Shown: piece after piece, positions 43,476-52,961 of the stretch
Layout of the letters: the number at the start of each line of letters is the position of its first letter
How positions within the stretch are numbered: position 1 is the first letter of the stretch
NCBI GenBank assembly: GCA_015519975.1
Contig: WIAL01000065.1
Location: 1-64,000 of the forward strand
Source of the DNA: Hydrogenothermaceae bacterium
GTDB taxonomy: Bacteria; Aquificota; Aquificia; Aquificales; Hydrogenothermaceae
Reading direction: 5' to 3'
DNA length: 64,000 nt
The notes under the pieces: model-generated
What the model was told of the DNA's origin: nothing
Databases searched by the model: none
The model's input: the letters and a program-made list of their open reading frames with translations, nothing else
Translations under genes and position numbers: made by a program

Positions 43476-46400
43476 ATAAAGACCTCGTTAGCTTTATATT
43501 AAGAAGGCCACATTTTATACTTTCTGTAACTTTTGCATTAACAATTTTAGGAATAATTGGATTCTTCAATATAAAACAAAAACTCTTCCCAGATGTTGAT
43601 AGACCTCAAATTGCGGTTGTGGTCATACAGCATGGAGCATCTGCACAGGATATGATAGATAATGTTGCAGCACCTATAGAAAGAAGACTTTACACAATAG
43701 ACCAGGTTAGAAGAGTCTATTCAACGTCAAAAGATGAAGTTTCTGTAATCACAGCAGAATTTGAATATACAAAGGACTTAGGCGAAGCAGCAACAGATGT
43801 AACAAACGAACTTTCCAAAATAAAAGCCCAGCTTCCAAAAAATATAGAAGAACCTCAGATTTACAAAATATCCTCTGCTACTCCACCGGTTATTGTGCTT
43901 TCGGTTTATCCGAAAGATAGATCTTTAGACCTTGCAGATGTAAGGCAGATAGCAGAAAATCAGATAAAAGATGAAATCCTTAAACTAAAACCTGTTGCAA
44001 ATGTTGATGTATTTGGTGGTTATAAAAAAGAAGTTTTTATAGAAATAGATAAAGATAAACTAAATGAATACAATCTTTCTTTACCTTTAGTCCTCGCGAA
44101 AATAAGAAAAACTAATGCCGACCTTCCTATTGGATTTATTATAAATAAAGAAGGTGAATTCCTTTTAAAATCAAATAATAAAGCATTTAAACTCGACCAG
44201 CTAAAAAAGATACAGATTACAAAAGATATAAAACTTTCGGATATTGCAAAAATAAAATACGCTTACTATGAGAATAACTCCCTTTACTACGGTAATGGAA
44301 AACCAGCAATAGCATTAGCAGTTCAAAGACCAATCACAGGTGATGCACTAAAAACAATAGATGCAGTTAAATCTGTTATCCCAAAACTTCAGGCTCAGTT
44401 TCCAAATCTGGGATTTGAAGTCTCAGACAGTCAGGAAAAGATTATTAGACTAAGTAATTTGAACATGCTTGAAGCTCTAAAAGACGCGATTATAATGACG
44501 GCAATCGTTATATTTTTCTTCCTTGCAAACATCAGACAGATGATAATAGCAGGTCTTTCTATCCCATTTGTTTATGGGATCACAATAGCAATAATGTGGC
44601 TGATTGGAATGGAGTTTAATATTGTTACACTTACTGCAATTATTCTTGCTCTTGGGATGCTTATAGATGATGCTGTTGTTGTTCTTGAAAATATAGAAAG
44701 ACATCTTTATGAACTGAAAGAACCTGTAAAAGAAGCCGTCATTAACGGAACAAGGGAAGTTGTTTTTGCTGTTTTAGCAGGAACAATAGCAACTTCTGTT
44801 GTTTTAATACCTTTACTTTTTGTTGGTGATTACCCACAGCATATATTTAGACCTCTTGCAGGAACGCTTTTAATTGCTGTTATTGTTTCATATTTTGTTT
44901 CAATAACATTTATTCCTCTTGTTTCTCCATATCTTCTCAAGAAGGACAATTCTAAAAATAAAATAGAGCTAATCACATATAAGATTTCTGAATTTTTCTT
45001 AAAACCTTTAAAAAACTTTTATGTGTCGGCGGTTGCACTGGTTTTTAGAAAAAAGTTTTTAGCTGTGCCTTATTTTGTGTTTATCATCGCTATGTTTGTG
45101 ATTAGCCTGAGATTAATCATTCCTACAGTTGGAAAAGAAATAATGCCTCCAATGGATACTGGAATTGTAAAGGGAAATATAGTTGCTGACAGTAATTTAT
45201 CCATTTATCAGGTAGAAGAAATTGTAAAAAAGATTTCTGACATGCTCAAAAATGATAAAAGAGTTGAAATGTTTTCAATTGCTGTTGGTTCTGAACCTGG
45301 TGTTTTAACTATGGGAAGAGGTAAATCTCCTCAATCTATATCCCTTACGATTCATTACATAGACAGATTTCATAGAAAAGAGGATATATGGTCTATTGAA
45401 AGAAAGCTTTCCAAAAAAATCTGGGAAATTCCCAATTTGAAATACGTTGATATCTTCGATTATGGTGCAACACCACTTTCTAATATACGTGCAAACCTTG
45501 ATGTAATGATAAGCGGAGATGATTTAAGAGTATTAGATAAAATTGCTGAGAAAATCAAAGAAAAAGTTTATGAAGTTAAAGGCTTAAAATCTGTATCAAG
45601 AACGTGGGATTATGACAAGATTACTTATGATTTAAAGATAGATGATAGGCTTGCTTCTTTTTATGGACTAACTCCTTTAGATATAGCTGTTCAGCTTGGA
45701 GCTAAAATTAGAGGGAATATTGTTTCTTTATATAATGTTCCAAATGAAACAGGACTTAAAGTTAGGGTTGTTTTCAATAAGGAAAATAGAAATTCATTGA
45801 TAGACCTCAATTCTTACTATATAAATACACCAAAAGGGAAAATTCCTTTATCTGCTGTCGCCAAATATGAAAAAAGAATTGAACCTACTGTTATCACAAG
45901 AGAAGGATTGAACTACACAGTTGACGTTCTGGCTTATAGAGAAAAAGCAGCGATTTCGCACATTATGGAAAACTTTAAAAAGGTAATGGAAAAATCAGGT
46001 GGAAAACTTCCTCCAGGGTATGAGATTTCACAGGAAGGTGATGAGAAACAGATGATGGATGCCATGATGAGAATGCTTAAAGCTATAGGTATTGGAGTTG
46101 TTCTTCTTTTCTTTGCACTTGCTCCACCTTTCCGTTCATTTGGTGCACCTATTGCTGTTATCTTTGCAATTCCACTTGCTATGATTGGTGCAGCGTGGTC
46201 TATACTTGCTATGGGATATCACCAGTCTATGCCCGGATTAATGGGAATAATACTCCTTGCAGGTATCATCACTAAAAACTCAATACTTTTAATTGATTTT
46301 ATAAACCAGGCCCTTGATAAAGGAAAAGATATTGAAACAGCAATTCTTGAAAGTATAAAGGTAAGAACAAGACCTGTTTTAATGACTGCATTTGGAACGT

Positions 46401-46570
46401 CTGTAGGAATGATACCAATTGCCCTAGGATGGGCTCTTGGTCTTGAAAGACTTGCACCTCTTGGGACAGTTGCTATTGGTGGACTTATTGTAGGTACATT
46501 TTTAACTTTAATATATGTTCCTCTTTTATATTATTACATTTATAAAGTTAGAAAAATTTTATTCTCCTGA
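43472..46570 (+). CDS. RND efflux pump inner-membrane transporter (HAE1-type)
   Basis: 1032 aa, full length. Start FILRRPHFILSV (helix 1) and KLFPDVDRPQIAVV, PIERRLYTIDQVRR in the porter domain, helix 4 GMLIDDAVVVLENIERHL with proton-relay Asp399-Asp400, second half GLMGIILLAGIITKNSILLIDF and KVRTRPVLMTAFGTSVGMIP. HAE1 (drug) rather than metal-type CzcA. Probably a drug/bile/solvent exporter with the adaptor and TolC before it. Its end overlaps the convergent DUF72 gene by 12 nt. Confidence 0.95.
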   Translation: MNKDLVSFILRRPHFILSVTFALTILGIIGFFNIKQKLFPDVDRPQIAVVVIQHGASAQDMIDNVAAPIERRLYTIDQVRRVYSTSKDEVSVITAEFEYTKDLGEAATDVTNELSKIKAQLPKNIEEPQIYKISSATPPVIVLSVYPKDRSLDLADVRQIAENQIKDEILKLKPVANVDVFGGYKKEVFIEIDKDKLNEYNLSLPLVLAKIRKTNADLPIGFIINKEGEFLLKSNNKAFKLDQLKKIQITKDIKLSDIAKIKYAYYENNSLYYGNGKPAIALAVQRPITGDALKTIDAVKSVIPKLQAQFPNLGFEVSDSQEKIIRLSNLNMLEALKDAIIMTAIVIFFFLANIRQMIIAGLSIPFVYGITIAIMWLIGMEFNIVTLTAIILALGMLIDDAVVVLENIERHLYELKEPVKEAVINGTREVVFAVLAGTIATSVVLIPLLFVGDYPQHIFRPLAGTLLIAVIVSYFVSITFIPLVSPYLLKKDNSKNKIELITYKISEFFLKPLKNFYVSAVALVFRKKFLAVPYFVFIIAMFVISLRLIIPTVGKEIMPPMDTGIVKGNIVADSNLSIYQVEEIVKKISDMLKNDKRVEMFSIAVGSEPGVLTMGRGKSPQSISLTIHYIDRFHRKEDIWSIERKLSKKIWEIPNLKYVDIFDYGATPLSNIRANLDVMISGDDLRVLDKIAEKIKEKVYEVKGLKSVSRTWDYDKITYDLKIDDRLASFYGLTPLDIAVQLGAKIRGNIVSLYNVPNETGLKVRVVFNKENRNSLIDLNSYYINTPKGKIPLSAVAKYEKRIEPTVITREGLNYTVDVLAYREKAAISHIMENFKKVMEKSGGKLPPGYEISQEGDEKQMMDAMMRMLKAIGIGVVLLFFALAPPFRSFGAPIAVIFAIPLAMIGAAWSILAMGYHQSMPGLMGIILLAGIITKNSILLIDFINQALDKGKDIETAILESIKVRTRPVLMTAFGTSVGMIPIALGWALGLERLAPLGTVAIGGLIVGTFLTLIYVPLLYYYIYKVRKILFS

Positions 46571-47281
46571 TAAAAGAAATTTTTTTAGTTTTAAAGCATT
46601 AAAAGGAGCATAAGCATTAAAATCATTGTTGAAATAAGAGTATAAATTTTTGCATTTTAAATTTTTTATTTTTTCTGCATAATTTCTTATCTCTTCGTCA
46701 GAATAGTTATATTTATACCATTTATCTTTACCGTGAAATCTAATATAAATATCATATGAAGTTTTTATTATATTATCAGGTAATTTTGGAGCACTTACAC
46801 TGCAAAATATTATTTTATTTTCTCTAAGTGTTTTATAAACTTCTTCATTCCACCATGATGTATGTCTAAACTCAACTACATTTTTAAAGTCTTTATTTAA
46901 ATTTTCAACTATTAATTTAATATTTTCTTTTGAATATTTAAAAGATGGAGGCATTTGAAAAAGTAAACATCCTAATTTTTCTTCAAGCAAACTTGAAGTT
47001 TCATAAAATTTATTTAATTCTTCTTTTACATCTTTAAATCTTTTTAAATGTGTGATGGATTTATGAACCTTTAGTGTAAATTTAAAATTTTCCGGGGCTT
47101 CTTTGTACCATTTCTTGACAGAAGAACTTTTAGGAAAATGGTAAAAAGTTGAATTTATTTCTACAGTATTAAAAACTTTACTGTAATACTTAAACCATTG
47201 ATTTGGCTTTAAATCTTCCGGATAAAACTTTCCTTTCCATCCCCAATAAAAGTATCCTGAACAACCAATGTAATAATTCAT
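46559..47281 (-). CDS. DUF72 family TIM-barrel protein (YecE-like)
   Basis: 240 aa. IGCSGYFYWGWKGKFYPE at the N-terminus, FNTVEINSTFYHFP, FKFTLKVHKSITHLKRF, CLLFQMPPSFKYS and VEFRHTSWWNEEVYKTLREN, the standard DUF72 series. Function unestablished; related to endonuclease-IV-like barrels. ATG at 47281 or GTG at 47287; I see no good Shine-Dalgarno. No operon partner on its strand. Confidence 0.88.
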   Translation of the reverse strand: MNYYIGCSGYFYWGWKGKFYPEDLKPNQWFKYYSKVFNTVEINSTFYHFPKSSSVKKWYKEAPENFKFTLKVHKSITHLKRFKDVKEELNKFYETSSLLEEKLGCLLFQMPPSFKYSKENIKLIVENLNKDFKNVVEFRHTSWWNEEVYKTLRENKIIFCSVSAPKLPDNIIKTSYDIYIRFHGKDKWYKYNYSDEEIRNYAEKIKNLKCKNLYSYFNNDFNAYAPFNALKLKKFLLSGE

Positions 47282-47300
47282 TTTCACTTTTATGATAAAA

Positions 47301-47358
47301 TGATCTTAAATTAAAAATTCTTATTTATATTTTAACTCAAATAAATTAAATAAGATCA
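47301..47358. promoter_or_regulatory. Distant inverted repeat between DUF72 and peroxidase genes
   Basis: TGATCTTA (47301-47308) and TAAGATCA (47351-47358), an exact 8-bp inverted repeat 42 nt apart in the divergent gap. It could be a paired regulator site or looping operator; a chance match in A/T-rich DNA is possible. Confidence 0.25.
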
Positions 47359-47399
47359 AAGCCGAGAATATTAAAAAATAAAATAAAGAAGGCTTAATT

Positions 47400-48317
47400 G
47401 TGAGATTAATTTTTATTAACTTATTTTTATTATTTCATATAGCTTTATCTTTTGAATTAATTAAACCTATACCTGAAAATTTACCTGTTAATGATAAAAA
47501 AGCACAGCTTGGAAAGCTACTTTTTCACGACCCAATACTATCAAAAGATAAAAAAGTTTCATGTTTTTCCTGCCACGACATATATAATAAATGCGGTACC
47601 GACCACAGAAAGTTCTCAAAAGGTTTTAACGGACTTGAAGGAACGGCAAATGCTTTAACTGTTTACAATGCAGTTTTTAATTTCAGACTTTTTTGGAACA
47701 GCAGAGCTAAAGATTTAAAAGAGCAGGTATTTTTTGTACTTCAAAACCCAAGGGAAATGAATATTTCAAAAGAAGAGGCCGAAAAAAGGATAAATTCTCA
47801 TTCTTTTTATAAAAAGAAATTTAAAGAAGTTTATGGTGTAAATTATGTTACTGCAGATATGATAGCAGATGCCATTGCAGAATTTGAAAAAACATTAATC
47901 ACTCCTGACAGCAAATTTGATTTATATTTAAAGGGTAAAGTAAAACTTTCTCCAGATGAAGAAAAAGGTCTTAAACTTTTTAAAAGATACGGCTGCATCA
48001 CGTGTCATAATGGTATAAATTTTGGAGGGAATTCTTTTCAAAAATTTGGAGCTGTAATTCCATATAAATGGAAGCCTTATTTCCCAGATAGATATCAAAT
48101 AACAAAAAAAGAGTATGATAAAAATGTCTACAGGGTTCCTTCTTTGAGAAATGTTGAATGTACCTATCCATATTTCCATGATGGTAGTGCAAAAACTTTA
48201 GAAGAGGCTGTAAGGAAAATGGCTTACCATAATTTAGGCATAGAATTAACAGATAAGGAAACAATGTATATAGTAAAATTCTTAAAAACATTAACAGGTA
48301 AGCTGAAAATAAAATGA
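47400..48317 (+). CDS. Diheme cytochrome c peroxidase family protein
   Basis: 305 aa. Signal peptide (1-17), CFSCH (55-59) and CITCH (199-203) heme c sites, LGKLLFHDPILSKDKKVSC, FSKGFNGLEGTANALTVYNA, FWNSRAKDLKEQ and YPYFHDGSAKTLEEAVR, the CCP/MauG arrangement. Periplasmic reduction of H2O2, electrons from a small cytochrome c. GTG start; weak AGAAGG site. ATGA overlap with the c-di-GMP gene makes one operon. Confidence 0.93.
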   Translation: MRLIFINLFLLFHIALSFELIKPIPENLPVNDKKAQLGKLLFHDPILSKDKKVSCFSCHDIYNKCGTDHRKFSKGFNGLEGTANALTVYNAVFNFRLFWNSRAKDLKEQVFFVLQNPREMNISKEEAEKRINSHSFYKKKFKEVYGVNYVTADMIADAIAEFEKTLITPDSKFDLYLKGKVKLSPDEEKGLKLFKRYGCITCHNGINFGGNSFQKFGAVIPYKWKPYFPDRYQITKKEYDKNVYRVPSLRNVECTYPYFHDGSAKTLEEAVRKMAYHNLGIELTDKETMYIVKFLKTLTGKLKIK

Positions 48318-50410
48318 AAAATAGAAAACTTTATTTAGTGCCTTTAATAGCTGTTTTATTTGCTTTTTTGACAGTATTTTTAGGTCATTATACGCAGTCT
48401 TTATTAAGAGCTCATATCCAATTTTTAAATCATTTAAGCGGAGTTGAAAGTAATTTACATAAAATTTCAGAAAATATATATAAAAGCAGTTTCTTTATAT
48501 ATTATAACTATGATGAATTAGACAAAAATATAAATAAAGTATATAAAATCTTTGAACACGTAGATGAAGATCATAAAAGTATCATAAATCTTTATCCAGA
48601 ATCTTATAAAAAACTATTGGAATTTGAAAAATTATTTAAAAAAGAAGAAGAAAAAATTTATCGTTTTCAAAGTTTAAATTCAATTTTAAAAAACTCTCAG
48701 ATATATATACCTTCTCTTGCCATTAGATACTTAAAAATAGCGAAGAATCCAGATAAAAAATATTTGACTTTACTTGTTGAAACAGTGGCGAATGTACTTA
48801 TCCTAAAAAATAGTTTTGATATTCAAAGTGCAGATATAAAATCTAACATAGAAGAATTAAGAAACTATGAAAAATATTTAAAGACAGATGAAGAAAAGCA
48901 GTTTAACAAAATTATTTTAAAACATCTAATTACTTTAGATAAATATTATCCAGAATATATTGATTTATTTTCATCTTTAACTGTGAAAAATAATCTTGTT
49001 CCATTTTTAAATGAGATTAAAAATATCTTTGAAAAAGAAAGCCAGACAAAACTTTCCATTGTAAAAACTATATCTTGGATACTAAATGTAGTATTTTTTA
49101 TAGTTATATCTTATCTTGCAGTTTTACTTATTAAAATAGATAAACAGAAAAAAGAGCTTGATTTACTGCATAAAAATCTTGAAAAAGCATTAGTAACCGA
49201 TGAGTTAACAGGATTACCTAATAGAAAAGCTTTTTATTTAGATAAAAGCTCATATAAAAATCCGACAGTTATTCTTATTAATTTAGATAAATTTAAAAAT
49301 ATAAATGATCTTTATGGACATCATATTGGAGACAAACTTTTAAAAAAAGTTGCAAAAGATTTAAAGGAGTTCATACAAAAATGTTCTCAAAATGAACAAT
49401 GTAAAGTTAAATTATATCGCGTGGGGGCAGATGATTTTTTAATATTAATGGAAGATCACTTAAATGAGGCTTTAACTTTAGCTCAAGAAATAGCATCTTT
49501 CATCGAAAATAAAACCTTTAATGTAGAAGGTATAGACATTTCTATAAGTGTATCTTGCGGAATATCTGCAGAAAGACCGTTACTTGAGAAAGCAGACATG
49601 GCTTTAAAATTTGCAAAAGTCAGCAGAGAAAGAATTGTTGTATATGATAAAAATTTAAACTTAGAAAAAGAATTTGAAGAAAATATAAAAACTATACATA
49701 TAGTAAAAGATGCATTGAAAAACGATAGACTTGTCGTGTTTTACCAACCTCTAGTAGATAATAAAACAGGAAAAATAGATAAATATGAAGCTTTATTTAG
49801 AATAATAGATAAAGATGGTAATATTATACCTCCTCTTCAAGTACTGACTACAATTCAAAAAACAAAATACTATAGAGACATTACAGAAGAAGTTGCAAGA
49901 AAAGTTATTAAAACTTTAAAGAAACATGAAAACATTCAGATATCTATTAATCTATCTTATGAAGATATTGTAGATAAAGAAGTTAAATCATTTTTAATGG
50001 AAAATATATGTAAGGTTTCTGATATAGCCCATAGGGTAAGCTTTGAAATTCTCGAATCAGAAAGTATTAAAAACTATGAGAATGTGGATAATTTCATTAA
50101 AGCTGTAAGAAAACATGGTTCAAAAATCTCAATAGATGATTTTGGCAGCGGATATTCTAATTTTGTATATTTGTCTAAGATGAAACCTGATTATATAAAA
50201 ATAGATGGTTCATTAATTAAAGATATTCATAAGAATGAAGAACTTAAGATAATAGTTGCAACAATAAATAACTTTGCCCATAAACTTGGGATTAAAACTG
50301 TAGCTGAATATGTACACTGTAAAGAAGTATTTGAAATTGTAAATGAACTTGGAATTGACTATTCTCAGGGATATTATATAGGAAAACCATCACCTCATAT
50401 TGTTATCTGA
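48314..50410 (+). CDS. GGDEF-EAL cyclic-di-GMP protein with degenerate GGDEF
   Basis: 698 aa. Helix 1 (7-28), a periplasmic sensor-like helical domain (about 30-250), helix 2 (about 252-275), then a GGDEF domain with DELTGLPNRKAF and, where GGDEF is expected (~370), RVGADDF, so cyclase activity is doubtful. The EAL domain looks intact: YEALFRI (~492), SINLSYED, FEILESES, SIDDFGSGYSNF (~607), IKIDGSLI and the SQGYYIGKP end. Predicted phosphodiesterase lowering c-di-GMP. Cotranscribed with the periplasmic peroxidase, so the sensor may report redox state (inference). Confidence 0.9.
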   Translation: MKNRKLYLVPLIAVLFAFLTVFLGHYTQSLLRAHIQFLNHLSGVESNLHKISENIYKSSFFIYYNYDELDKNINKVYKIFEHVDEDHKSIINLYPESYKKLLEFEKLFKKEEEKIYRFQSLNSILKNSQIYIPSLAIRYLKIAKNPDKKYLTLLVETVANVLILKNSFDIQSADIKSNIEELRNYEKYLKTDEEKQFNKIILKHLITLDKYYPEYIDLFSSLTVKNNLVPFLNEIKNIFEKESQTKLSIVKTISWILNVVFFIVISYLAVLLIKIDKQKKELDLLHKNLEKALVTDELTGLPNRKAFYLDKSSYKNPTVILINLDKFKNINDLYGHHIGDKLLKKVAKDLKEFIQKCSQNEQCKVKLYRVGADDFLILMEDHLNEALTLAQEIASFIENKTFNVEGIDISISVSCGISAERPLLEKADMALKFAKVSRERIVVYDKNLNLEKEFEENIKTIHIVKDALKNDRLVVFYQPLVDNKTGKIDKYEALFRIIDKDGNIIPPLQVLTTIQKTKYYRDITEEVARKVIKTLKKHENIQISINLSYEDIVDKEVKSFLMENICKVSDIAHRVSFEILESESIKNYENVDNFIKAVRKHGSKISIDDFGSGYSNFVYLSKMKPDYIKIDGSLIKDIHKNEELKIIVATINNFAHKLGIKTVAEYVHCKEVFEIVNELGIDYSQGYYIGKPSPHIVI

Positions 50411-50441
50411 AATTAAAATTTCCTTATCTTAAGTGTATTTA

Positions 50442-50469
50442 TTGATTTATATAAAGATTCCTTTATATT
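50442..50469 (+). promoter_or_regulatory. Promoter with inverted repeat ahead of the pump/metabolism operon
   Basis: TTGATT (50442-50447), 16-nt spacer, TATATT (50464-50469). An exact inverted repeat ATATAAAG (50449-50456), loop ATTC, CTTTATAT (50461-50468) covers the spacer and -10, an arrangement suited to a repressor. Without a T run after it, a terminator is less likely. The ppsA ATG with AGGAGG follows about 40 nt on. Confidence 0.5.
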
Positions 50470-50508
50470 TAAAGTTAAGATATATTAAATCATTATAGGA
50501 GGATTTCT

Positions 50509-52941
50509 ATGGAAAAGAAACTAGTTGTGTGGCTCAAAGAAGTCACAATGGATGATGTTCCACTGGTGGGAGGGAAAAATGCCTCATTAGGTGAAATGAT
50601 GAATGCCCTCTCTTCAAAAGGAGTAAATGTTCCAAACGGTTTTGCTACTACTTCGGAAGCTTATTGGTATTTCCTTGATTACAACAATCTCAGAGAAAAG
50701 ATCAAGGAAGCATTAAAAGATCTTGACGTAAATGATGTTGAAAATCTTCATAAACACGGAGTTAAAGTCAGAAATCTTATCAGAGGAGGGGAATTTCCAC
50801 CTGACCTAAAAGAAAAAATCCTCGAATATTATCACCAGTTAAGTAAAGAATACGGTAAAGAGTATGTTGATGTCGCCGTTCGTTCATCTGCAACTGCAGA
50901 AGACACAGAAGAAGCTTCCTTTGCAGGACAGCAGGAAACTTATCTAAATATCAAAGGTGATGAATCTCTATTAGATGCAATCAAAAGATGTTATGCATCT
51001 CTATTCACAGACAGAGCAATTTCATACAGAGAAACATTCGGATTTGATCATTTTTCTGTAGCACTTTCTGCAACAGTTCAAAAAATGGTTCGTTCGGACA
51101 AAGGTTCCTCAGGAGTAATGTTTACATTGGACACTGAAAGTGGATTTAAAGATGTTGTTCTCGTTACTTCAATATTCGGATTAGGAGAACTTATAGTCGG
51201 TGGTGCCGTTACACCTGATGAATTTTTAGTATTTAAACCTACCCTTGAAAAGGGATATAAAGCAATAATTGAGAAAAAATTAGGACATAAAGATAAAAAA
51301 ATGGTTTACGGAGAAGGAGAGGAAAAAACAAAAATCGTTCCTGTTCCTTTAGAACAGCAAAAACAGTTTTCACTTTCAGATGAAGAAGTTTTAAAACTTG
51401 CAAAATGGGGAATGCTTATTGAAGAGCACTATTCGGATAGAAATGGCAGATGGACACCTATGGATATAGAATGGGCAAAAGATGGAGAACTTAACGAACT
51501 TTTTGTAGTTCAGGCTAGACCTGAAACAGTCCATTCAAGACAGGATAAAACAAAAATAAAAGTTTATAAAATAACAGAACCTTTAGAAGAAAGAAGAAAA
51601 AAAGTTCTTATAACTGGTATAGCAGTAGGAAGCAAAATAGCTTCTGGAAAAGTGAAAATATTGATGTCTCCTGAAGAAGGTGAAAAGTTTGAGCAAGGAG
51701 ATGTATTAGTTACAGATATGACAGACCCAGATTGGGAACCAATTATGAAGAAAGCAGCGGCTATTGTAACAAACAGAGGTGGAAGAACATGCCACGCTGC
51801 AATTGTTGCAAGGGAGCTTGGGGTTCCGGCAGTTGTAGGAACACATAACGCAACGGAAGTTTTAAAAGACGGACAACTTGTAACAGTTTCCTGTGCTGAA
51901 GGGGATACAGGATATGTATATGATGGAAAAATTGCATATGAAGAAGAAGAATTCGACCTTACAAAATTACCTAAAACAAAAACACCTATAATGATGAATA
52001 TTGCCACACCAGAAAGTGCATTTAATTTTTCATTCTTCCCAAATTCAGGAGTAGGTCTTGCAAGGGAAGAGTTTATTATAAACAACTACATAGGAATACA
52101 CCCTAATGCACTTTTAAATTTTGAAAAGATAAAAGAAAAAGACCCACATCTTGCAAGAGAAATAGAAGTAAGAACATTCGGATACGATAGCTGTGTTCAA
52201 TTTTATGTTGATAAACTTTCTTACGGTGTAGCCAAAATCGCTGCTGCATTTTATCCAAAACCTGTAATAGTTAGATTTTCAGACTTTAAATCAAACGAAT
52301 ATGCAAATCTTTTAGGTGGAAAATATTTTGAACCAGAAGAAGAAAATCCAATGCTCGGATGGAGAGGAGCTTCAAGATATTACTCACCACAATTTAAAGA
52401 TGCGTTTGGGCTTGAGTGTAAAGCCATCAAAAAAGTAAGAGAAGAAATGGGACTGGATAATGTAATCACAATGATACCTTTCTGTAGAACTGTAGAAGAA
52501 GGTAAAAAAGTAGAAGAAGTTATGAACGAATATGGTCTTAAAAGAGGAGAAAACGGTCTTCAGGTTTATGTTATGACTGAAATACCTTCAAACGTTTTAC
52601 TTCTAGAAAAATTTGCCCAGTATTTCGACGGATTTTCAATCGGATCAAACGATCTTACACAGCTGACACTTGGGCTTGATAGAGATTCTAACCTTGTGGC
52701 ACATCTGTATGACGAAAGAAATGAAGCTGTCAAAGAAATGGTATCGATGGCAATACATAAGGCTAAAAAAGTAAAAAGAAAAATCGGTATATGCGGACAG
52801 GCACCATCTGATCACCCAGATTTTGCTCAGTTTTTAGTTGAAGAAGGTATAGATACAATCTCCATAAATCCAGATGCAATAATAAAAACAACACTTGCCA
52901 TATATGAGATAGAAAAGAAATTAGGATTGCATAATGATTAA
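50509..52941 (+). CDS. ppsA: Phosphoenolpyruvate synthase
   Basis: 810 aa. Converts pyruvate and ATP to PEP, AMP and phosphate. ATP-binding half VGGKNASLGEM, VRSSATAEDTEEASFAGQQE; phosphohistidine GGRTCHAAIVAREL with His429; PEP/pyruvate barrel with GLDRDSNLVAHLYDERNEAV and GICGQAPSDHP with catalytic Cys762. PPS rather than PPDK judged by the C-terminal barrel and lack of PPDK insertions. First gene of the long operon; 20 nt to the proton ATPase gene. Confidence 0.96.
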   Translation: MEKKLVVWLKEVTMDDVPLVGGKNASLGEMMNALSSKGVNVPNGFATTSEAYWYFLDYNNLREKIKEALKDLDVNDVENLHKHGVKVRNLIRGGEFPPDLKEKILEYYHQLSKEYGKEYVDVAVRSSATAEDTEEASFAGQQETYLNIKGDESLLDAIKRCYASLFTDRAISYRETFGFDHFSVALSATVQKMVRSDKGSSGVMFTLDTESGFKDVVLVTSIFGLGELIVGGAVTPDEFLVFKPTLEKGYKAIIEKKLGHKDKKMVYGEGEEKTKIVPVPLEQQKQFSLSDEEVLKLAKWGMLIEEHYSDRNGRWTPMDIEWAKDGELNELFVVQARPETVHSRQDKTKIKVYKITEPLEERRKKVLITGIAVGSKIASGKVKILMSPEEGEKFEQGDVLVTDMTDPDWEPIMKKAAAIVTNRGGRTCHAAIVARELGVPAVVGTHNATEVLKDGQLVTVSCAEGDTGYVYDGKIAYEEEEFDLTKLPKTKTPIMMNIATPESAFNFSFFPNSGVGLAREEFIINNYIGIHPNALLNFEKIKEKDPHLAREIEVRTFGYDSCVQFYVDKLSYGVAKIAAAFYPKPVIVRFSDFKSNEYANLLGGKYFEPEEENPMLGWRGASRYYSPQFKDAFGLECKAIKKVREEMGLDNVITMIPFCRTVEEGKKVEEVMNEYGLKRGENGLQVYVMTEIPSNVLLLEKFAQYFDGFSIGSNDLTQLTLGLDRDSNLVAHLYDERNEAVKEMVSMAIHKAKKVKRKIGICGQAPSDHPDFAQFLVEEGIDTISINPDAIIKTTLAIYEIEKKLGLHND

Positions 52942-52961
52942 ATAAGATAACGGAGGGGAAA

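Noticed and set aside
51564-52085. 173-aa minus-strand frame inside ppsA
   Set aside because: Shadow of the PEP synthase coding frame; low-complexity Ser/Val-rich product.
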